Source: Candidatus Raymondbacteria bacterium RIFOXYA2_FULL_49_16 (GTDB lineage: Bacteria; Fibrobacterota; OXYB2-FULL-49-7; XYB2-FULL-49-35). From it: a stretch of 63,012 nt of DNA. The stretch lies in assembly GCA_001789205.1 (NCBI GenBank), contig MFYT01000042.1, forward strand, positions 1 through 63,012. The letters run 5' to 3'. Below are positions 9,033-20,279 of this stretch, in pieces; the stretch's first letter is position 1; each line of letters opens with the position of its first letter. The position numbers were made by a program, and so were the translations under genes. The notes beneath the pieces are model-generated. The model did not search any database. It was given only the letters and a program-made list of their open reading frames with translations, and was not told the DNA's origin.

Positions 9033-10487
9033 TCAGACATCTGAGGTTTCGCGAAGAACTTCTTCATAGGTCGTCATTCCACTTGTAACTTTATCCGCAC
9101 CGTCTTCCCGGAGCGTCTTCAGGCCTTCAAGCTTTGCCGCGTGCGCTATACCGGCGGCATTTTTGTTCTCAAGGATCATCTGCTGGATTGTGTCAGAAAC
9201 ATACAACAACTCGAACAGGCCAATTCTTCCTTTGTATCCGGTCATATTGCATTCAGGACATCCTTTACCAACGTAACTGGCTTGAATGGCCATATTACCG
9301 TTATGTGGAGCAGTGGTTTTTTCTTTGCAATGGGTACAGATTTTTCGAACAAGTCGTTGTGCAATAATGAGAGTGAGGGAAGATGATAGAAGGAATTTTT
9401 CTATACCCAGATCCTGGAGTCGTGTAATAGCGCTTGCGGAATCGTTCGTATGGAGCGTTGATAAGACCAGGTGGCCTGTTAGAGATGCCCGCACAGCAAT
9501 GTCTGCTGTCTCTTTATCGCGGATTTCACCAATCATAATGACATTCGGGTCCTGTCTGAGCAGTGAACGGAGACAGGAGGCAAAGGTAAGCCCTATGTCA
9601 GGTTTTATATGGGTTTGATTAATGCCAGGAAGGTCGTATTCAATAGGATCTTCAACCGTTGAAATGTTCAATGTTTCCGATTTGATATGGTTTAACGCTG
9701 CGTACAATGTGGTTGTTTTTCCAGACCCAGTAGGCCCGGTCAGCAGGATTAGCCCATGGGGCCGGGCTATGCATTTTTTCATTATAGTAAGGTTTTTGTC
9801 TCCCATGCCCAGAAACGACAAATCCAACAGAACGCGTGATCTATCAAGAATTCTGAGTACGATTTTTTCACCATAGTGGGTTGGAAGCGACGATACGCGG
9901 ATGTCGATGTCTTTTTCATTATGAAGAATTCTGAAACGTCCATCCTGGGGTTTACGCCGCTCGGCAATGTCGAGGGCTGCCATAACTTTGATCCGGCTGA
10001 TGATTTCCGGTCTTTTTGCTTCGGGGAGAGTATCGAATTCTTTAAGAAGTCCGTCGTAACGCATCCGGATCAATAGACCGGTTTCAAATGGCTCGAAATG
10101 GATGTCAGACGCCCCGGAGTCGATAGCTTCCCCGATAATTTTATTGATCAGATCAATGACAGGGGAATGGGGGGGGGCGGCGCTTGAGGATTGACCATTA
10201 TGTGGACCTTTTTTTCCGCTTAGGGCCTGTGCATGGCAATCCGAATCGTCAAGTAAAATTCGGGACAAAGCCAATCGAAGCTCTGGTTCTGGAGTGGATA
10301 CCGGTACAATTTTCTTTCCCGACACGAAGCTTAGCAGTTCAAACAAATGAATGTCAGCAACATCGGCAACACCGATCGAAATACTGGTCTCAGATTCCTC
10401 AAGCGGGATGAATTGGTATTGATTATATAAGGCATTTTGAAACCCAGCATATGTTGAGTTAGTTTTTTTACGTGCGGTATTGGTCAT
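9033..10487 (-). CDS. gspE: Type II secretion/type IV pilus assembly ATPase GspE/PilB
   Basis: This 484-aa cytoplasmic ATPase powers pseudopilin assembly. It shows Walker A GPTGSGKTTTLY, the Asp box (TVEDPIEYDLPGINQ), Walker B with the following Glu (DPNVIMIGEIRD) and the His box STLHTNDS. A zinc-binding pair CTHC...CPEC near residue 395-425 is typical of GspE/PilB. The N-terminal domain is shorter than in PilB. It is the first gene of the minus-strand operon that runs to position 37. No strong ribosome site precedes ATG 10487. Confidence 0.93.
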   Translation of the reverse strand: MTNTARKKTNSTYAGFQNALYNQYQFIPLEESETSISIGVADVADIHLFELLSFVSGKKIVPVSTPEPELRLALSRILLDDSDCHAQALSGKKGPHNGQSSSAAPPHSPVIDLINKIIGEAIDSGASDIHFEPFETGLLIRMRYDGLLKEFDTLPEAKRPEIISRIKVMAALDIAERRKPQDGRFRILHNEKDIDIRVSSLPTHYGEKIVLRILDRSRVLLDLSFLGMGDKNLTIMKKCIARPHGLILLTGPTGSGKTTTLYAALNHIKSETLNISTVEDPIEYDLPGINQTHIKPDIGLTFASCLRSLLRQDPNVIMIGEIRDKETADIAVRASLTGHLVLSTLHTNDSASAITRLQDLGIEKFLLSSSLTLIIAQRLVRKICTHCKEKTTAPHNGNMAIQASYVGKGCPECNMTGYKGRIGLFELLYVSDTIQQMILENKNAAGIAHAAKLEGLKTLREDGADKVTSGMTTYEEVLRETSDV

Positions 10488-10831
10488 ATTCTAAAATACT
10501 GATAAATAAAGAGATACCACGATAGTGCTGGACTTCGTACTGGAACCCCTTTATATAAAAATATAGTATTAACCCGGTCCTCTTTGCCATGATATTGCGG
10601 AGAAAGTTGACGCGCTCGTACTCACCCGTGCTATGGAATTAATTCATCCGCCTTCCGGGATTGGTCTGCTTGAGCCCTTAGTGTGGCCGTAGGAATACGG
10701 ATGCGTTTAAAATAGTGGAGGGGAGGACGTGTTTGTGCCCAGAGCGTGTTTTATGGCATACCCTTGCCTCTTACCTTAGATATTATTTGATCCATTATAG
10801 AGTACGGTTCGGGAAAATAATAATAGGGGCC
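10488..10831. other. Intergenic region between divergent transcription units
   Basis: About 340 bases separate gspE (minus) from the lipoprotein promoter (plus). It must hold the promoter of the secretion operon, but I see no convincing -35/-10 pair facing gspE. There is no credible coding frame, tRNA or long repeat. Confidence 0.5.
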
Positions 10832-10861
10832 TTGTAAAGCAAAAAGAGTAAAGAGTATATT
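10832..10861 (+). promoter_or_regulatory. Candidate sigma-70 promoter of the lipoprotein gene
   Basis: TTGTAA at 10832-10837 and TATATT at 10856-10861 are separated by 18 bases. A GGAGGT ribosome site at 10875-10880 sits 8 bases before ATG 10889. The match is by eye and uses E. coli consensus boxes. Confidence 0.4.
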
Positions 10862-10888
10862 CCTGTAATACCACGGAGGTGTATTCTA

Positions 10889-11488
10889 ATGAAAGATGTT
10901 CTTATAGTGTTTTGCCTGGTTTTTATTTGCGGATGCGCTCCATCAATAAAGAGGTCTGGCTATGTCCTTCCTTTGACCCCGCCGCCTTCACACTGCAAGG
11001 TTGAAATTGTCAGAAATTCGCAAGACCTGCGTGAAGAAGATAAGCTGGGTACCATGATTGTCTATGACAATGGCCTCGCTGTCCAATGTTCTGAGAACAT
11101 CATTACTGAAATTATCAGGGACGAAGCGTGCAGGCTGGGTGCGAAGGTTGTCAATTTATATAACATAAAGGAGCCATCAGTATTTGGCAGCACCTGTTTT
11201 CAAACATATGCTGATTTTTATTCCTCGGGAACAGGCGAGGAGTATATCCCCAACGAGCAGGCTGCCCTGCAAAGCGAACAGAGAAGAGAGGAGCGAGGGC
11301 AGAGGAAGGCAATGTTGGAAGCGGCAATGGATAGCATTAAAAACAATGGGAACGAAATCTATATTGGATTGGATATTGGAGTGGTTCTTTCCGGTGGACA
11401 ATTAGATCTGGCCAAGGCAGGGCTTACGCCCACTCCGGAGGGAATGTCGCGATTCGGAGGCTCCGTGGGGTTTGCGCATTGGGGATAG
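10889..11488 (+). CDS. Predicted lipoprotein of unknown function
   Basis: A 199-aa protein with a lipoprotein signal (VLIVFCLVFICGC, lipobox ICGC). Residues 30-120 contain a cysteine-bearing globular segment with the pattern IITEIIRDEACRLGAKVVNLYNIKEP, like the small metal-reactive or YbjQ-type lipoproteins that remodel a gene-specific alpha/beta fold. A charged helix follows (about 125-150). The end, YIGLDIGVVLSGGQLDL...RFGGSVGFAHWG, looks like the first strands of an outer-membrane barrel that stops early, so the gene may be truncated at its 3' side. The strong ribosome site and candidate promoter suggest it is expressed alone. Confidence 0.6.
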   Translation: MKDVLIVFCLVFICGCAPSIKRSGYVLPLTPPPSHCKVEIVRNSQDLREEDKLGTMIVYDNGLAVQCSENIITEIIRDEACRLGAKVVNLYNIKEPSVFGSTCFQTYADFYSSGTGEEYIPNEQAALQSEQRREERGQRKAMLEAAMDSIKNNGNEIYIGLDIGVVLSGGQLDLAKAGLTPTPEGMSRFGGSVGFAHWG

Positions 11489-11838
11489 AAAACAAGAATC
11501 CCAAAATGGAAGGCGCGACTCGCGCCCTCAGTGCGCAGGAGATTGTTTTTCCTCTCTGGTTTGGGTTTAAAATATAATTTGGCGGGTTCCATATCGGAAA
11601 TATGCACTACTTCAAATTCATTTTGGCCCAAACATATAGGTAGCAACTAATACTGGGCTATCAGATATATGCGATGGGCGAAGTATACGGTGCACTGTGG
11701 ATATCAGATCGACAAGAACTGCAGACTATGACACAATGGAATGAGTTATGTGCCCTTTTATCCGAAGACCCCGCGCAATACGAAGGAGAATAATAAAAAC
11801 ATTGCATTCATGTTGTTTTTGATATTATATATGATATC
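11489..11838. other. Intergenic stretch with a possible 39-aa ORF
   Basis: This 350-base stretch begins with a perfect 6-bp GC hairpin (GGCGCG-ACT-CGCGCC, 11510-11524) that lacks a T-run, so I do not call it a terminator. A small frame at 11674-11793 (MGEVYGALWISDRQELQTMT...) ends just before the toxin gene. I do not recognise it and it has no clear ribosome site. Confidence 0.25.
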
Positions 11839-12264
11839 ATGAATAAAGGATTTGACATCGTAATCGACACGAATGTTTTGGTCTCCGCTATTCGATCTTC
11901 ACAGGGCGCATCGTTCAAGCTGTTGTCTTTGATAGGTAAAAACCACTATCAACATCATATTTCAGTTCCTCTTGTTTTTGAATATGAAGAAATTCTACAT
12001 CGACAAGGTAAGTTATTAGGACTGGATGCTGAAATAATTGATGACATTCTTAACTATAACATTGCCACCGCGATTTCGCATGAATTGTACTTCCTTTGGA
12101 GACCATGCCTCAACGATCCGAAAGACGAGATGGTTCTTGAATTAGCCATTACTGCCAACTGTGAATACATCATAACTTACAATCTCAAACACTTCAACAG
12201 AGTAAAAGGATTCAAAGTTAGAGCGATTACACCAAAAGAGTTTTTAACCTTGATAGGAGGCTAA
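11839..12264 (+). CDS. PIN-domain toxin of a type II toxin-antitoxin pair
   Basis: A 141-aa PIN-domain RNase of the COG1569 type. It has the N-terminal acidic motif VIDTNVLVSAI, a Glu in the middle (VFEYEEIL), a later acidic pair (NDPKDEMVLELAI) and ITYNLKHF near the C-terminus. These residues would bind the metal in the active site. It is likely an mRNA- or tRNA-cleaving toxin. The antitoxin gene starts one base after its stop, and the toxin-first order is less common than antitoxin-first. Confidence 0.85.
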   Translation: MNKGFDIVIDTNVLVSAIRSSQGASFKLLSLIGKNHYQHHISVPLVFEYEEILHRQGKLLGLDAEIIDDILNYNIATAISHELYFLWRPCLNDPKDEMVLELAITANCEYIITYNLKHFNRVKGFKVRAITPKEFLTLIGG

Positions 12265-12265
12265 T

Positions 12266-12502
12266 ATGAGCGCAATTTCACTTCGCCTGCCAAATTCATT
12301 ACATAAGCACATGAAAGAGGTAGCCAAACACGACGGTGTTTCTGTAAATCAATTTATTTCCGTGGCAATTTCTGAAAAGGTTTCTGCGCTCTTTGCCCAG
12401 GATTATCTTGAACAACGGGCGAAACATGCTTCAAGGGCAAGATTTGAAAAGGCCCTATCCAGGATCCCGCATTCAGAACCAGACGCCTTCGACAAACTCT
12501 AA
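12266..12502 (+). CDS. Ribbon-helix-helix antitoxin
   Basis: A 78-aa protein with an N-terminal ribbon-helix-helix: AISLRLPNSLHKHMKEVAKHDGVSVNQFISVAISEKV. The beta strand would bind DNA and the acidic C-terminal tail would cover the PIN toxin. A GGAGG ribosome site lies inside the toxin's last codons. By analogy with related pairs, the complex probably represses its own promoter. Confidence 0.85.
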   Translation: MSAISLRLPNSLHKHMKEVAKHDGVSVNQFISVAISEKVSALFAQDYLEQRAKHASRARFEKALSRIPHSEPDAFDKL

Positions 12503-12535
12503 AGACAGCGCGGGTAAAGACGGGCAGGAAACGGC

Positions 12536-12620
12536 ACATAACAAGCCCCATGCCATCATGCCGCATAGGGCACGACGCAAACCATCCGGTTTGCTGCGCA
12601 CATGCGGCGGAACGTTGAGG
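12536..12620 (+). other. Possible integron attC-like site
   Basis: The stretch begins with ACATAAC (12536-12542) and ends with GTTGAGG (12614-12620), close to RYYYAAC and GTTRRRY but not exact in either. Between them lie nested inverted repeats: CCGCAT/ATGCGG (12561-12566 and 12602-12607) and GCAAACC/GGTTTGC around an ATCC loop (12577-12594). The 85-base length and position, directly after a toxin-antitoxin pair and 8 bases before the next start codon, fit a gene cassette boundary. There is no integrase in the window. It could instead be an ordinary hairpin. Confidence 0.3.
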
Positions 12621-12628
12621 TGTTGCAC

Positions 12629-12865
12629 ATGATCGAAATACGTCGAATTTGTATTAACTGTGGTTCTAGCCCTGGGCTACTTAAAGAATATATGGAAACT
12701 GCAAAACAACTCGGAAAATATTTCGCAAATCAGAATATTGAAATCGTATATGGTGGAGCAGATGTGGGACTTATGGGAGCAGTTGCCAATTCCGCATTGG
12801 AAAATAACGGGAAAGTAATAAATAGCAAAATAGCAAAAGTTGAAAAATGGATAGACAAGAAATAA
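12629..12865 (+). pseudogene. Truncated LOG-family gene
   Basis: The 78 codons start like a LOG-family Rossmann protein (cytokinin riboside 5'-monophosphate phosphoribohydrolase type): ICINCGSSPGLLKEYM, then IVYGGADVGLMGAVANSALENNGKVI. The conserved PGGxGTxxE active-site region that should follow is missing. After KVI the sequence changes to a Lys-rich tail and stops, so about two thirds of the gene is absent. ATG 12629 starts just after the attC-like site. A functional short protein is unlikely. Confidence 0.6.
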
Positions 12866-14902
<2,037 letters not shown>

Positions 14903-14942
14903 AATAACCTGCTTTCAAGCTTATTTTTATTCATTTTATCCT

Positions 14943-14971
14943 TTAATCTCTCATTGTGCAAATGTTATACT
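14943..14971 (+). promoter_or_regulatory. Candidate sigma-70 promoter of the exported-protein operon
   Basis: TTAATC (14943-14948) and TATACT (14966-14971) are 17 bases apart. The predicted start of transcription near 14978 lies just upstream of ATG 14995. This favours that start over an in-frame ATG at 14962, which overlaps the -10 box. Confidence 0.45.
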
Positions 14972-14994
14972 ATACGATTCTTTTTATTAAAAAA

Positions 14995-16218
14995 ATGCGT
15001 ATAGCAATACTTTTATTCTGTATCATTACTCTATCCTTTGCGGAATACCACGATCCTGGCGACCCTGGGATATCTGCTGCGCAAAAAACATGCGCCACAA
15101 CATATGGCCGTCTGGCAGAATGTGCCAAAAACGCATGGGAAAACAAGGAAGAGCTGCGGATATTGACCCGTTTGCCTGCCACGGTTGCAAAACAGCCCAA
15201 ACTTCCCCAATTGCCTGGTACCACCTGGGCCGATACGGTAAAAACCATCCAGGACTGTGTTCATGCCATAAGCCTATATCTTGACAGTGCATTGTTCTAT
15301 GCAACTGAATTGCAGGCACGGAGATTAAACTCGGTACTCCGCGATACCATAGCGCGCGCAACAACCCGCATCAATGATCTACGAACACAAAAGAGCGCAG
15401 ATTCCGCAGAAATTGCAGAGAACATTACACAGGCGGAAAAGCTGCGTGCCGATAGAGAGCGCCATATGGCCTGGATCAGCTCAAGAATACAGACGCTAAA
15501 GACCATGCGAACAGTGTTTAAGACAAAAAGTTTTATCGTTGTGAAAAACCTGGCTGAAACTACTCCTGGAGACCAGGGTGAATCAGAAACCATTCGATAC
15601 GATACTCTGAAATTCTCCATTTCGACTAATACATTCACTCTGCAATGGCAGGATACTCTTGTATATCCTGCAACAACAGGGGCCTCGGACCGGGTAGAAT
15701 ATACCATTGGCGGCCTTCAATTTCCCTGGTTCGATGTGGTTGTTCAACTAATGGATCTTTTCCACGCTTGCAGCCGCCATCCTGCCACTGTTTCAACAGG
15801 TCCAACAACCCGGTATATAACATACACAAAAGACCAGAGAGCATATGTGCTCAATGGTGACAACACGTCCAATGTACAGGTTGGTAAAATATTTAATCTC
15901 TTTTCCCTCTCTCTTATGGATGCAATAGGCGCAAACCTGTTCACTGATCATAAAATTGTGTATGAGACATCTCAAAGAGAGGGAAGCAGCATCAGGTTTG
16001 AGGATAAAAAATTGTCATTTATTTTTGCCGCAGAGACGCAGGAGACGCCAAACAAGGTTGTTTTTGAAGGAGACCAGACATTTAGCGTTGATATAGCCTT
16101 TGGCGCTGCAGGAGCAACGAGATATATAAAACGCCTGGCTAAAGTTGATCCAGCAACCAACACAATAGCTTTTTCATGGGAATTTGCAGACAATGGTGTT
16201 GCATTTATTGCGCGTTAG
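14995..16218 (+). CDS. Exported protein of unknown function with coiled coil
   Basis: I do not recognise this 407-aa protein. It has a signal peptide (MRIAILLFCIITLSFA), a helical segment with coiled-coil character (about residues 85-170, rich in Arg, Glu, Ala) and a beta-rich C-terminal half. It is the first of four overlapping plus-strand genes ending at 32044, all with signal peptides. It may be a chaperone or surface partner of the giant protein, but only the operon suggests this. ATG 14995 was chosen because it starts the signal peptide and follows a candidate promoter. Confidence 0.65.
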   Translation: MRIAILLFCIITLSFAEYHDPGDPGISAAQKTCATTYGRLAECAKNAWENKEELRILTRLPATVAKQPKLPQLPGTTWADTVKTIQDCVHAISLYLDSALFYATELQARRLNSVLRDTIARATTRINDLRTQKSADSAEIAENITQAEKLRADRERHMAWISSRIQTLKTMRTVFKTKSFIVVKNLAETTPGDQGESETIRYDTLKFSISTNTFTLQWQDTLVYPATTGASDRVEYTIGGLQFPWFDVVVQLMDLFHACSRHPATVSTGPTTRYITYTKDQRAYVLNGDNTSNVQVGKIFNLFSLSLMDAIGANLFTDHKIVYETSQREGSSIRFEDKKLSFIFAAETQETPNKVVFEGDQTFSVDIAFGAAGATRYIKRLAKVDPATNTIAFSWEFADNGVAFIAR

Positions 16219-16861
16219 TATTTTTATCCTTTGTATCTCAGGTATTTTAGATGCTGAATGGCAGAGTTATCGTTGCGTCATCACCACTGAGGTGCGTGCC
16301 TCGGGATTGATTGTCAACTCGGTGAGCGACATGGTTTGCCAAAGGAAAAATGGCAGCATCTGGCAAAGAATACACGCGGTAAAACCAGAGGACAAGGAGT
16401 ACGTCGCTGTTATACGGGAAACAGAGCGCGAAACCTATTTTCCTCTGACTGAAACTCTGGTCAAAGCAGCACCAGCCGAAAACGACAATAGCGGTTTTCT
16501 TACCCAGGTGCAGTCCCTGTTAAGCAGACAGGAGATCGAACCCAACAAACCCCTGTCAATCGACCTCAAAAACATACCTGAGGCTGCCGGACTGCCCTGC
16601 AGGTTTGTCACTTTTATACGATCTGAAAATGGGGGAAAGCGCGAGGACCGCTTTTCGTTTGCTGATTCAACCCGGATACCTGTGGGAACCCTTGTTGTAT
16701 CATATACGGAAATATCATCATTGGACCAGAAGTTTCTTATGCCAACGAAACTCACCTACTCTACAATGGATAAAAGCCTGAATATTGTCTCAACATACAG
16801 TGCGTACCGCATAAACGAACCAGTTCCTGAGGAGACTTTTTATCTTGGCCATGATAAATAA
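16193..16861 (+). CDS. Exported protein of unknown function
   Basis: A 222-aa protein with a signal peptide (LLRVSIFILCISGILDA). The mature part is beta-rich, like the LolA/LolB or outer-membrane lipoprotein-sorting fold: YRCVITTEVRASG near the start and KLTYSTMDKSLNIVSTYSAYRINEPVPEETF at the end. Such proteins often carry lipids or assist surface delivery. That similarity is by impression only. The gene overlaps its upstream neighbour by 26 bases and its downstream neighbour by 11, so it is clearly part of the operon. Confidence 0.6.
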   Translation: MVLHLLRVSIFILCISGILDAEWQSYRCVITTEVRASGLIVNSVSDMVCQRKNGSIWQRIHAVKPEDKEYVAVIRETERETYFPLTETLVKAAPAENDNSGFLTQVQSLLSRQEIEPNKPLSIDLKNIPEAAGLPCRFVTFIRSENGGKREDRFSFADSTRIPVGTLVVSYTEISSLDQKFLMPTKLTYSTMDKSLNIVSTYSAYRINEPVPEETFYLGHDK

Positions 16862-19800
16862 GCTCGCTGCTATTGCGCTTCTGTTAGCCTTTGCATGTTA
16901 TTCCGAGGTTCCCATACAGTCGGCTCAGCGCTATCTGTATGTGCTGGTCCATGGCGAAGACGGCAAGAAATCCCGAGAAAGCTACAGCGTTTTTACCACA
17001 GGAGACTACCCTGGAGGACTCAAGGCCTATATAGAAAACACCTACAATGTCTCGGGCTTTGTCTATGCCTACCAGATATCAGACCCTTCAGGACCACTGG
17101 TTAAATGGATGCGCGAATTCGGCGATATGAACAATCCTGACTGCTGGCTCAACCGGGCGCGCAAAGACCATAAGCGGTTTTTAACCGCCACACAGGGAAT
17201 AACAGACGAAGCACAGCTGGAAGCGCTGACACCAAAAATGTTCATTGTGGGCGGACACTCATTTGGCGGTATTGCAGTACGCAGCTATCTGACTTCACAA
17301 TACTATACGGGTAATATCAAACTTTTTTTCACTATTAATTCACCGCACCAGGGAACTGATTACCCGAAAATACTGGAAGTGCTCGAGACCAGAACTGCGG
17401 TAGGCCGGCTTACTGACGCGGGTATCGCCGCCCTGAACAGCGTTGAAGGCACAAAAAAGCTGGTGGATGCGGGAAATGTTGTCTACGATGTCGGCATGGC
17501 GTGTAATTCCATTGCAGAGCTTGTTAACGAATTGAAATCAGCTAAAAAACGTATTCTCAAAGCCAGATCAAATATTGACGCAAAGATTGATGATTTACGG
17601 AGAAAAGTGCCGTTTGATGATGCTGCTGATCTCATGAGGACTTTTAAGGAAATGCAGGATGTAATCAAAAGCGCCCAAAGAAACGTCACTGAAAAGTCAT
17701 TTAGCTTTGACCCTGCAAGCCTGGGAAAAATACGCACAGCATGCGATGGATTGCTGAACCCAAGCCTGCCAAGCGCCTCTTTTTCCTGCTATTGCAAGGT
17801 TATTGACGGGTTTAAGGTATCGGGATTTGGTAATATGCAGAAGGCTTTTAGTGCTACGCCTAACAGTGAAATGGCAGCCAAGCTTTTTTCCCCGGAAGAG
17901 TTTAAGGCTGCTTTTTCGCCCGATGTTTCCCTGCTTCAGCCAGGTGAAATATCTGTGTACGCGAATGCTTATATGAGCGCATATATCCTGATATCAAATC
18001 CTTCAGTGGTTCTATCCGGCAATACCCCTCTGTTCAGAACAGCGGACAGGATTCTGGGCCTCAGAGACAAGATCGCAAGCCTTTCGTTGCCAATGGCCAG
18101 CCTCAAAGACATTAAAGTAACAGGGATAGACCCGGAATTTTTCGATGATTTCACCAATAACGGGCTGGTCAAATCGTATGAGGCTTTTATAAACCTCAAA
18201 CAAACCGTCAGCGAACTTGAAAACATGAATATAAACGCCGGTACGGTGATTCCCGCATGCATGGATTTATATAATGCAATCAACGGGTTTCTTGATACGT
18301 TGGCGTGCGCAAATGATGTTGATTTTTATACGAAAATACAGGATCTTCGAAACATAAGTATTGATCTGTCTTCCATGAGGCAGGCGGCATCTCAGTTTTT
18401 AGCTCAGGTGAATGAACTGAAATCATACGCAAACCTTTATGAGGATGTGCAGGCCATTGCCCGGCAATCAAACCTGACTGTACAAGTGACAATGCCCGGG
18501 GTAGAGGCTTCTATGCCTGGCGATCCGGTCTTCAGCCTGAATGCGGCCATACAATTCCCAACGTTTATAGCTAAATACGCGGGAAAAGCAGAGGCACAGG
18601 CTTATTTGAGAAAGAAGCAGGAATTTATATCTTCGTATCTGAAACTTCTGGAAATACCTTCTCTACCTGCGCCAACAATAGAATTACCCAGGGTTTCACT
18701 TGACGCTTCATGCGCCATCACTATCCCTGACTACTGTGATGCCCTGGAAAAGGTTTTTGCCATTGAGGAATGTATTGCCGGTTCAATTGAGTCTGCCAAA
18801 GATATTGTGGACATGTACTATGATATCAAAGAACTGAAAGAGACGATTGTTGAACTGGCGGCCCAATTGAAGCAGAAAGAGACTGACGAAAGCGCTGAGA
18901 CTGCTTCTGAAGAAGAGGGTACTATTCTTGACGAGCTTGGGCCAGCCGATGCATTGAGCGCCATTCTCATGACCATGTCAGTCTTAAAAACGCTGGGGCC
19001 TGCTGAAAACTCCGCTACATCGTCAGCGCCGTTTTCTGTTATTGCCAAAAAAGTGCTCAAGAAATTCCTCGACAATTTGTGGGCTGAGGTTCAAAATGGC
19101 GCAATTCTTGAAGTGGCTTTTGCTGAAGCAGCGACCAATGCAACCAGCGTGCTGCCCGCTGATGCGACCATGACAACCATGTCCAATGAGGGTGTAACCA
19201 TGGACAGCCTTAGGAATGTGCTGCCGGGAGGTGAATATGCTGATCAGCTGTTTCACGATACCAAATATCGGGTGGTCTATACCTCAGGAGTACTGACTCC
19301 CAATGCAAGCGGCACCAAATGGCTCGATTTGGCGTGCGGCGGAGGCGGCAGCGGCTCGTTTATTAGAGGTAAAATAGCTGAAAAGACAGAAACACTAATA
19401 GATGATATGAAGAACAGGTTGGTTGATCGAATCAAGAGTAAGATAAACGAGAAGTTTAACGATTTGAGTGAAGATGTACGCAAAAAGCTTGAGGATGGCC
19501 TGACCCCCACAGGAGATTTTGCCAAGGCTGTTGAAACAGCAAAAATGAACGGCGTGTACGACCAATACAAGGAAACCATTATCGCTACAGCAGATGAAGT
19601 ATTGGATGAATTCAACGACACGGTCCAGGATGTTGTTGACGAGGTGGCTGATAAAGTGGGTGACGCTGTTACAGATGCGTTGGAAAACATGGGTGATAAG
19701 CTCGCACAGATGGAAGAGGTCAAAAAAGCCACGGCCTTTCTCGACAAAATAAACATTGGCCTTATTCTAAGTCTTTATCAAACCGTGACAACTCTTCGGG

Positions 19801-20279
19801 GCCAGGGACTTGGGCCAGGTCCGGCGTTTTTCTCTCTGTATTACTCACCGCTTTTAAAACTGGGTCTGTATGAAAACGGTGATTTTGTGGTAACACGGGA
19901 GAGCGGCAAGGCGAACGACGTATTGTTATACAATAAAGCTGATGATGTAAAACGGTTCGAATACGAGGTCAGCGACCCTCTTGGCCCTTTTGTGGCCATT
20001 GCAGCGCTTGGAGTCTCTCTCGATATCGCACGCCTTTTAGCAGTGGATCCTGGGACAAAAGAGGGCATACGCCTGGCCAAACTTATTTCCATAACAGTGC
20101 TCAGTCTTGCGGCTGCTGTGGCAAAACAGGACGAACTTACCCAATATTTTGCCAAAGGCCATTCAGAAGCAGTCTCGGGTATTGCGGTACGTTCAATGGG
20201 AGACCAGCTTTTCTTCGATAAGCCGTATGTTTCCATCAAAATGCCAGTGCTTTGCGACACCTGTGAGACAGCCAAATGA
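16851..20279 (+). CDS. Large exported lipase-like alpha/beta hydrolase
   Basis: A 1142-aa protein with a signal peptide (KLAAIALLLAFACYS). Residues 25-190 form a lipase/PGAP1-like alpha/beta hydrolase: LYVLVHGEDG (oxyanion strand), FIVGGHSFGGIAVRSYL with the nucleophile in GHSFGG, and INSPHQGTDYP. The remaining 900 residues are mostly helical with coiled-coil stretches (for example 860-960) and lack motifs I know. The catalytic His near the C-terminus (FAKGHSEAVSG) could complete the triad, but that is a guess. The stop overlaps the start of the next gene as ATGA, so it is translationally coupled to the giant protein and may process or attach it. Confidence 0.7.
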   Translation: MINKLAAIALLLAFACYSEVPIQSAQRYLYVLVHGEDGKKSRESYSVFTTGDYPGGLKAYIENTYNVSGFVYAYQISDPSGPLVKWMREFGDMNNPDCWLNRARKDHKRFLTATQGITDEAQLEALTPKMFIVGGHSFGGIAVRSYLTSQYYTGNIKLFFTINSPHQGTDYPKILEVLETRTAVGRLTDAGIAALNSVEGTKKLVDAGNVVYDVGMACNSIAELVNELKSAKKRILKARSNIDAKIDDLRRKVPFDDAADLMRTFKEMQDVIKSAQRNVTEKSFSFDPASLGKIRTACDGLLNPSLPSASFSCYCKVIDGFKVSGFGNMQKAFSATPNSEMAAKLFSPEEFKAAFSPDVSLLQPGEISVYANAYMSAYILISNPSVVLSGNTPLFRTADRILGLRDKIASLSLPMASLKDIKVTGIDPEFFDDFTNNGLVKSYEAFINLKQTVSELENMNINAGTVIPACMDLYNAINGFLDTLACANDVDFYTKIQDLRNISIDLSSMRQAASQFLAQVNELKSYANLYEDVQAIARQSNLTVQVTMPGVEASMPGDPVFSLNAAIQFPTFIAKYAGKAEAQAYLRKKQEFISSYLKLLEIPSLPAPTIELPRVSLDASCAITIPDYCDALEKVFAIEECIAGSIESAKDIVDMYYDIKELKETIVELAAQLKQKETDESAETASEEEGTILDELGPADALSAILMTMSVLKTLGPAENSATSSAPFSVIAKKVLKKFLDNLWAEVQNGAILEVAFAEAATNATSVLPADATMTTMSNEGVTMDSLRNVLPGGEYADQLFHDTKYRVVYTSGVLTPNASGTKWLDLACGGGGSGSFIRGKIAEKTETLIDDMKNRLVDRIKSKINEKFNDLSEDVRKKLEDGLTPTGDFAKAVETAKMNGVYDQYKETIIATADEVLDEFNDTVQDVVDEVADKVGDAVTDALENMGDKLAQMEEVKKATAFLDKINIGLILSLYQTVTTLRGQGLGPGPAFFSLYYSPLLKLGLYENGDFVVTRESGKANDVLLYNKADDVKRFEYEVSDPLGPFVAIAALGVSLDIARLLAVDPGTKEGIRLAKLISITVLSLAAAVAKQDELTQYFAKGHSEAVSGIAVRSMGDQLFFDKPYVSIKMPVLCDTCETAK

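Noticed and set aside
11510-11524. GC hairpin after the lipoprotein gene as a terminator
   Set aside because: The stem is only 6 bp and is followed by mixed sequence, not T residues.
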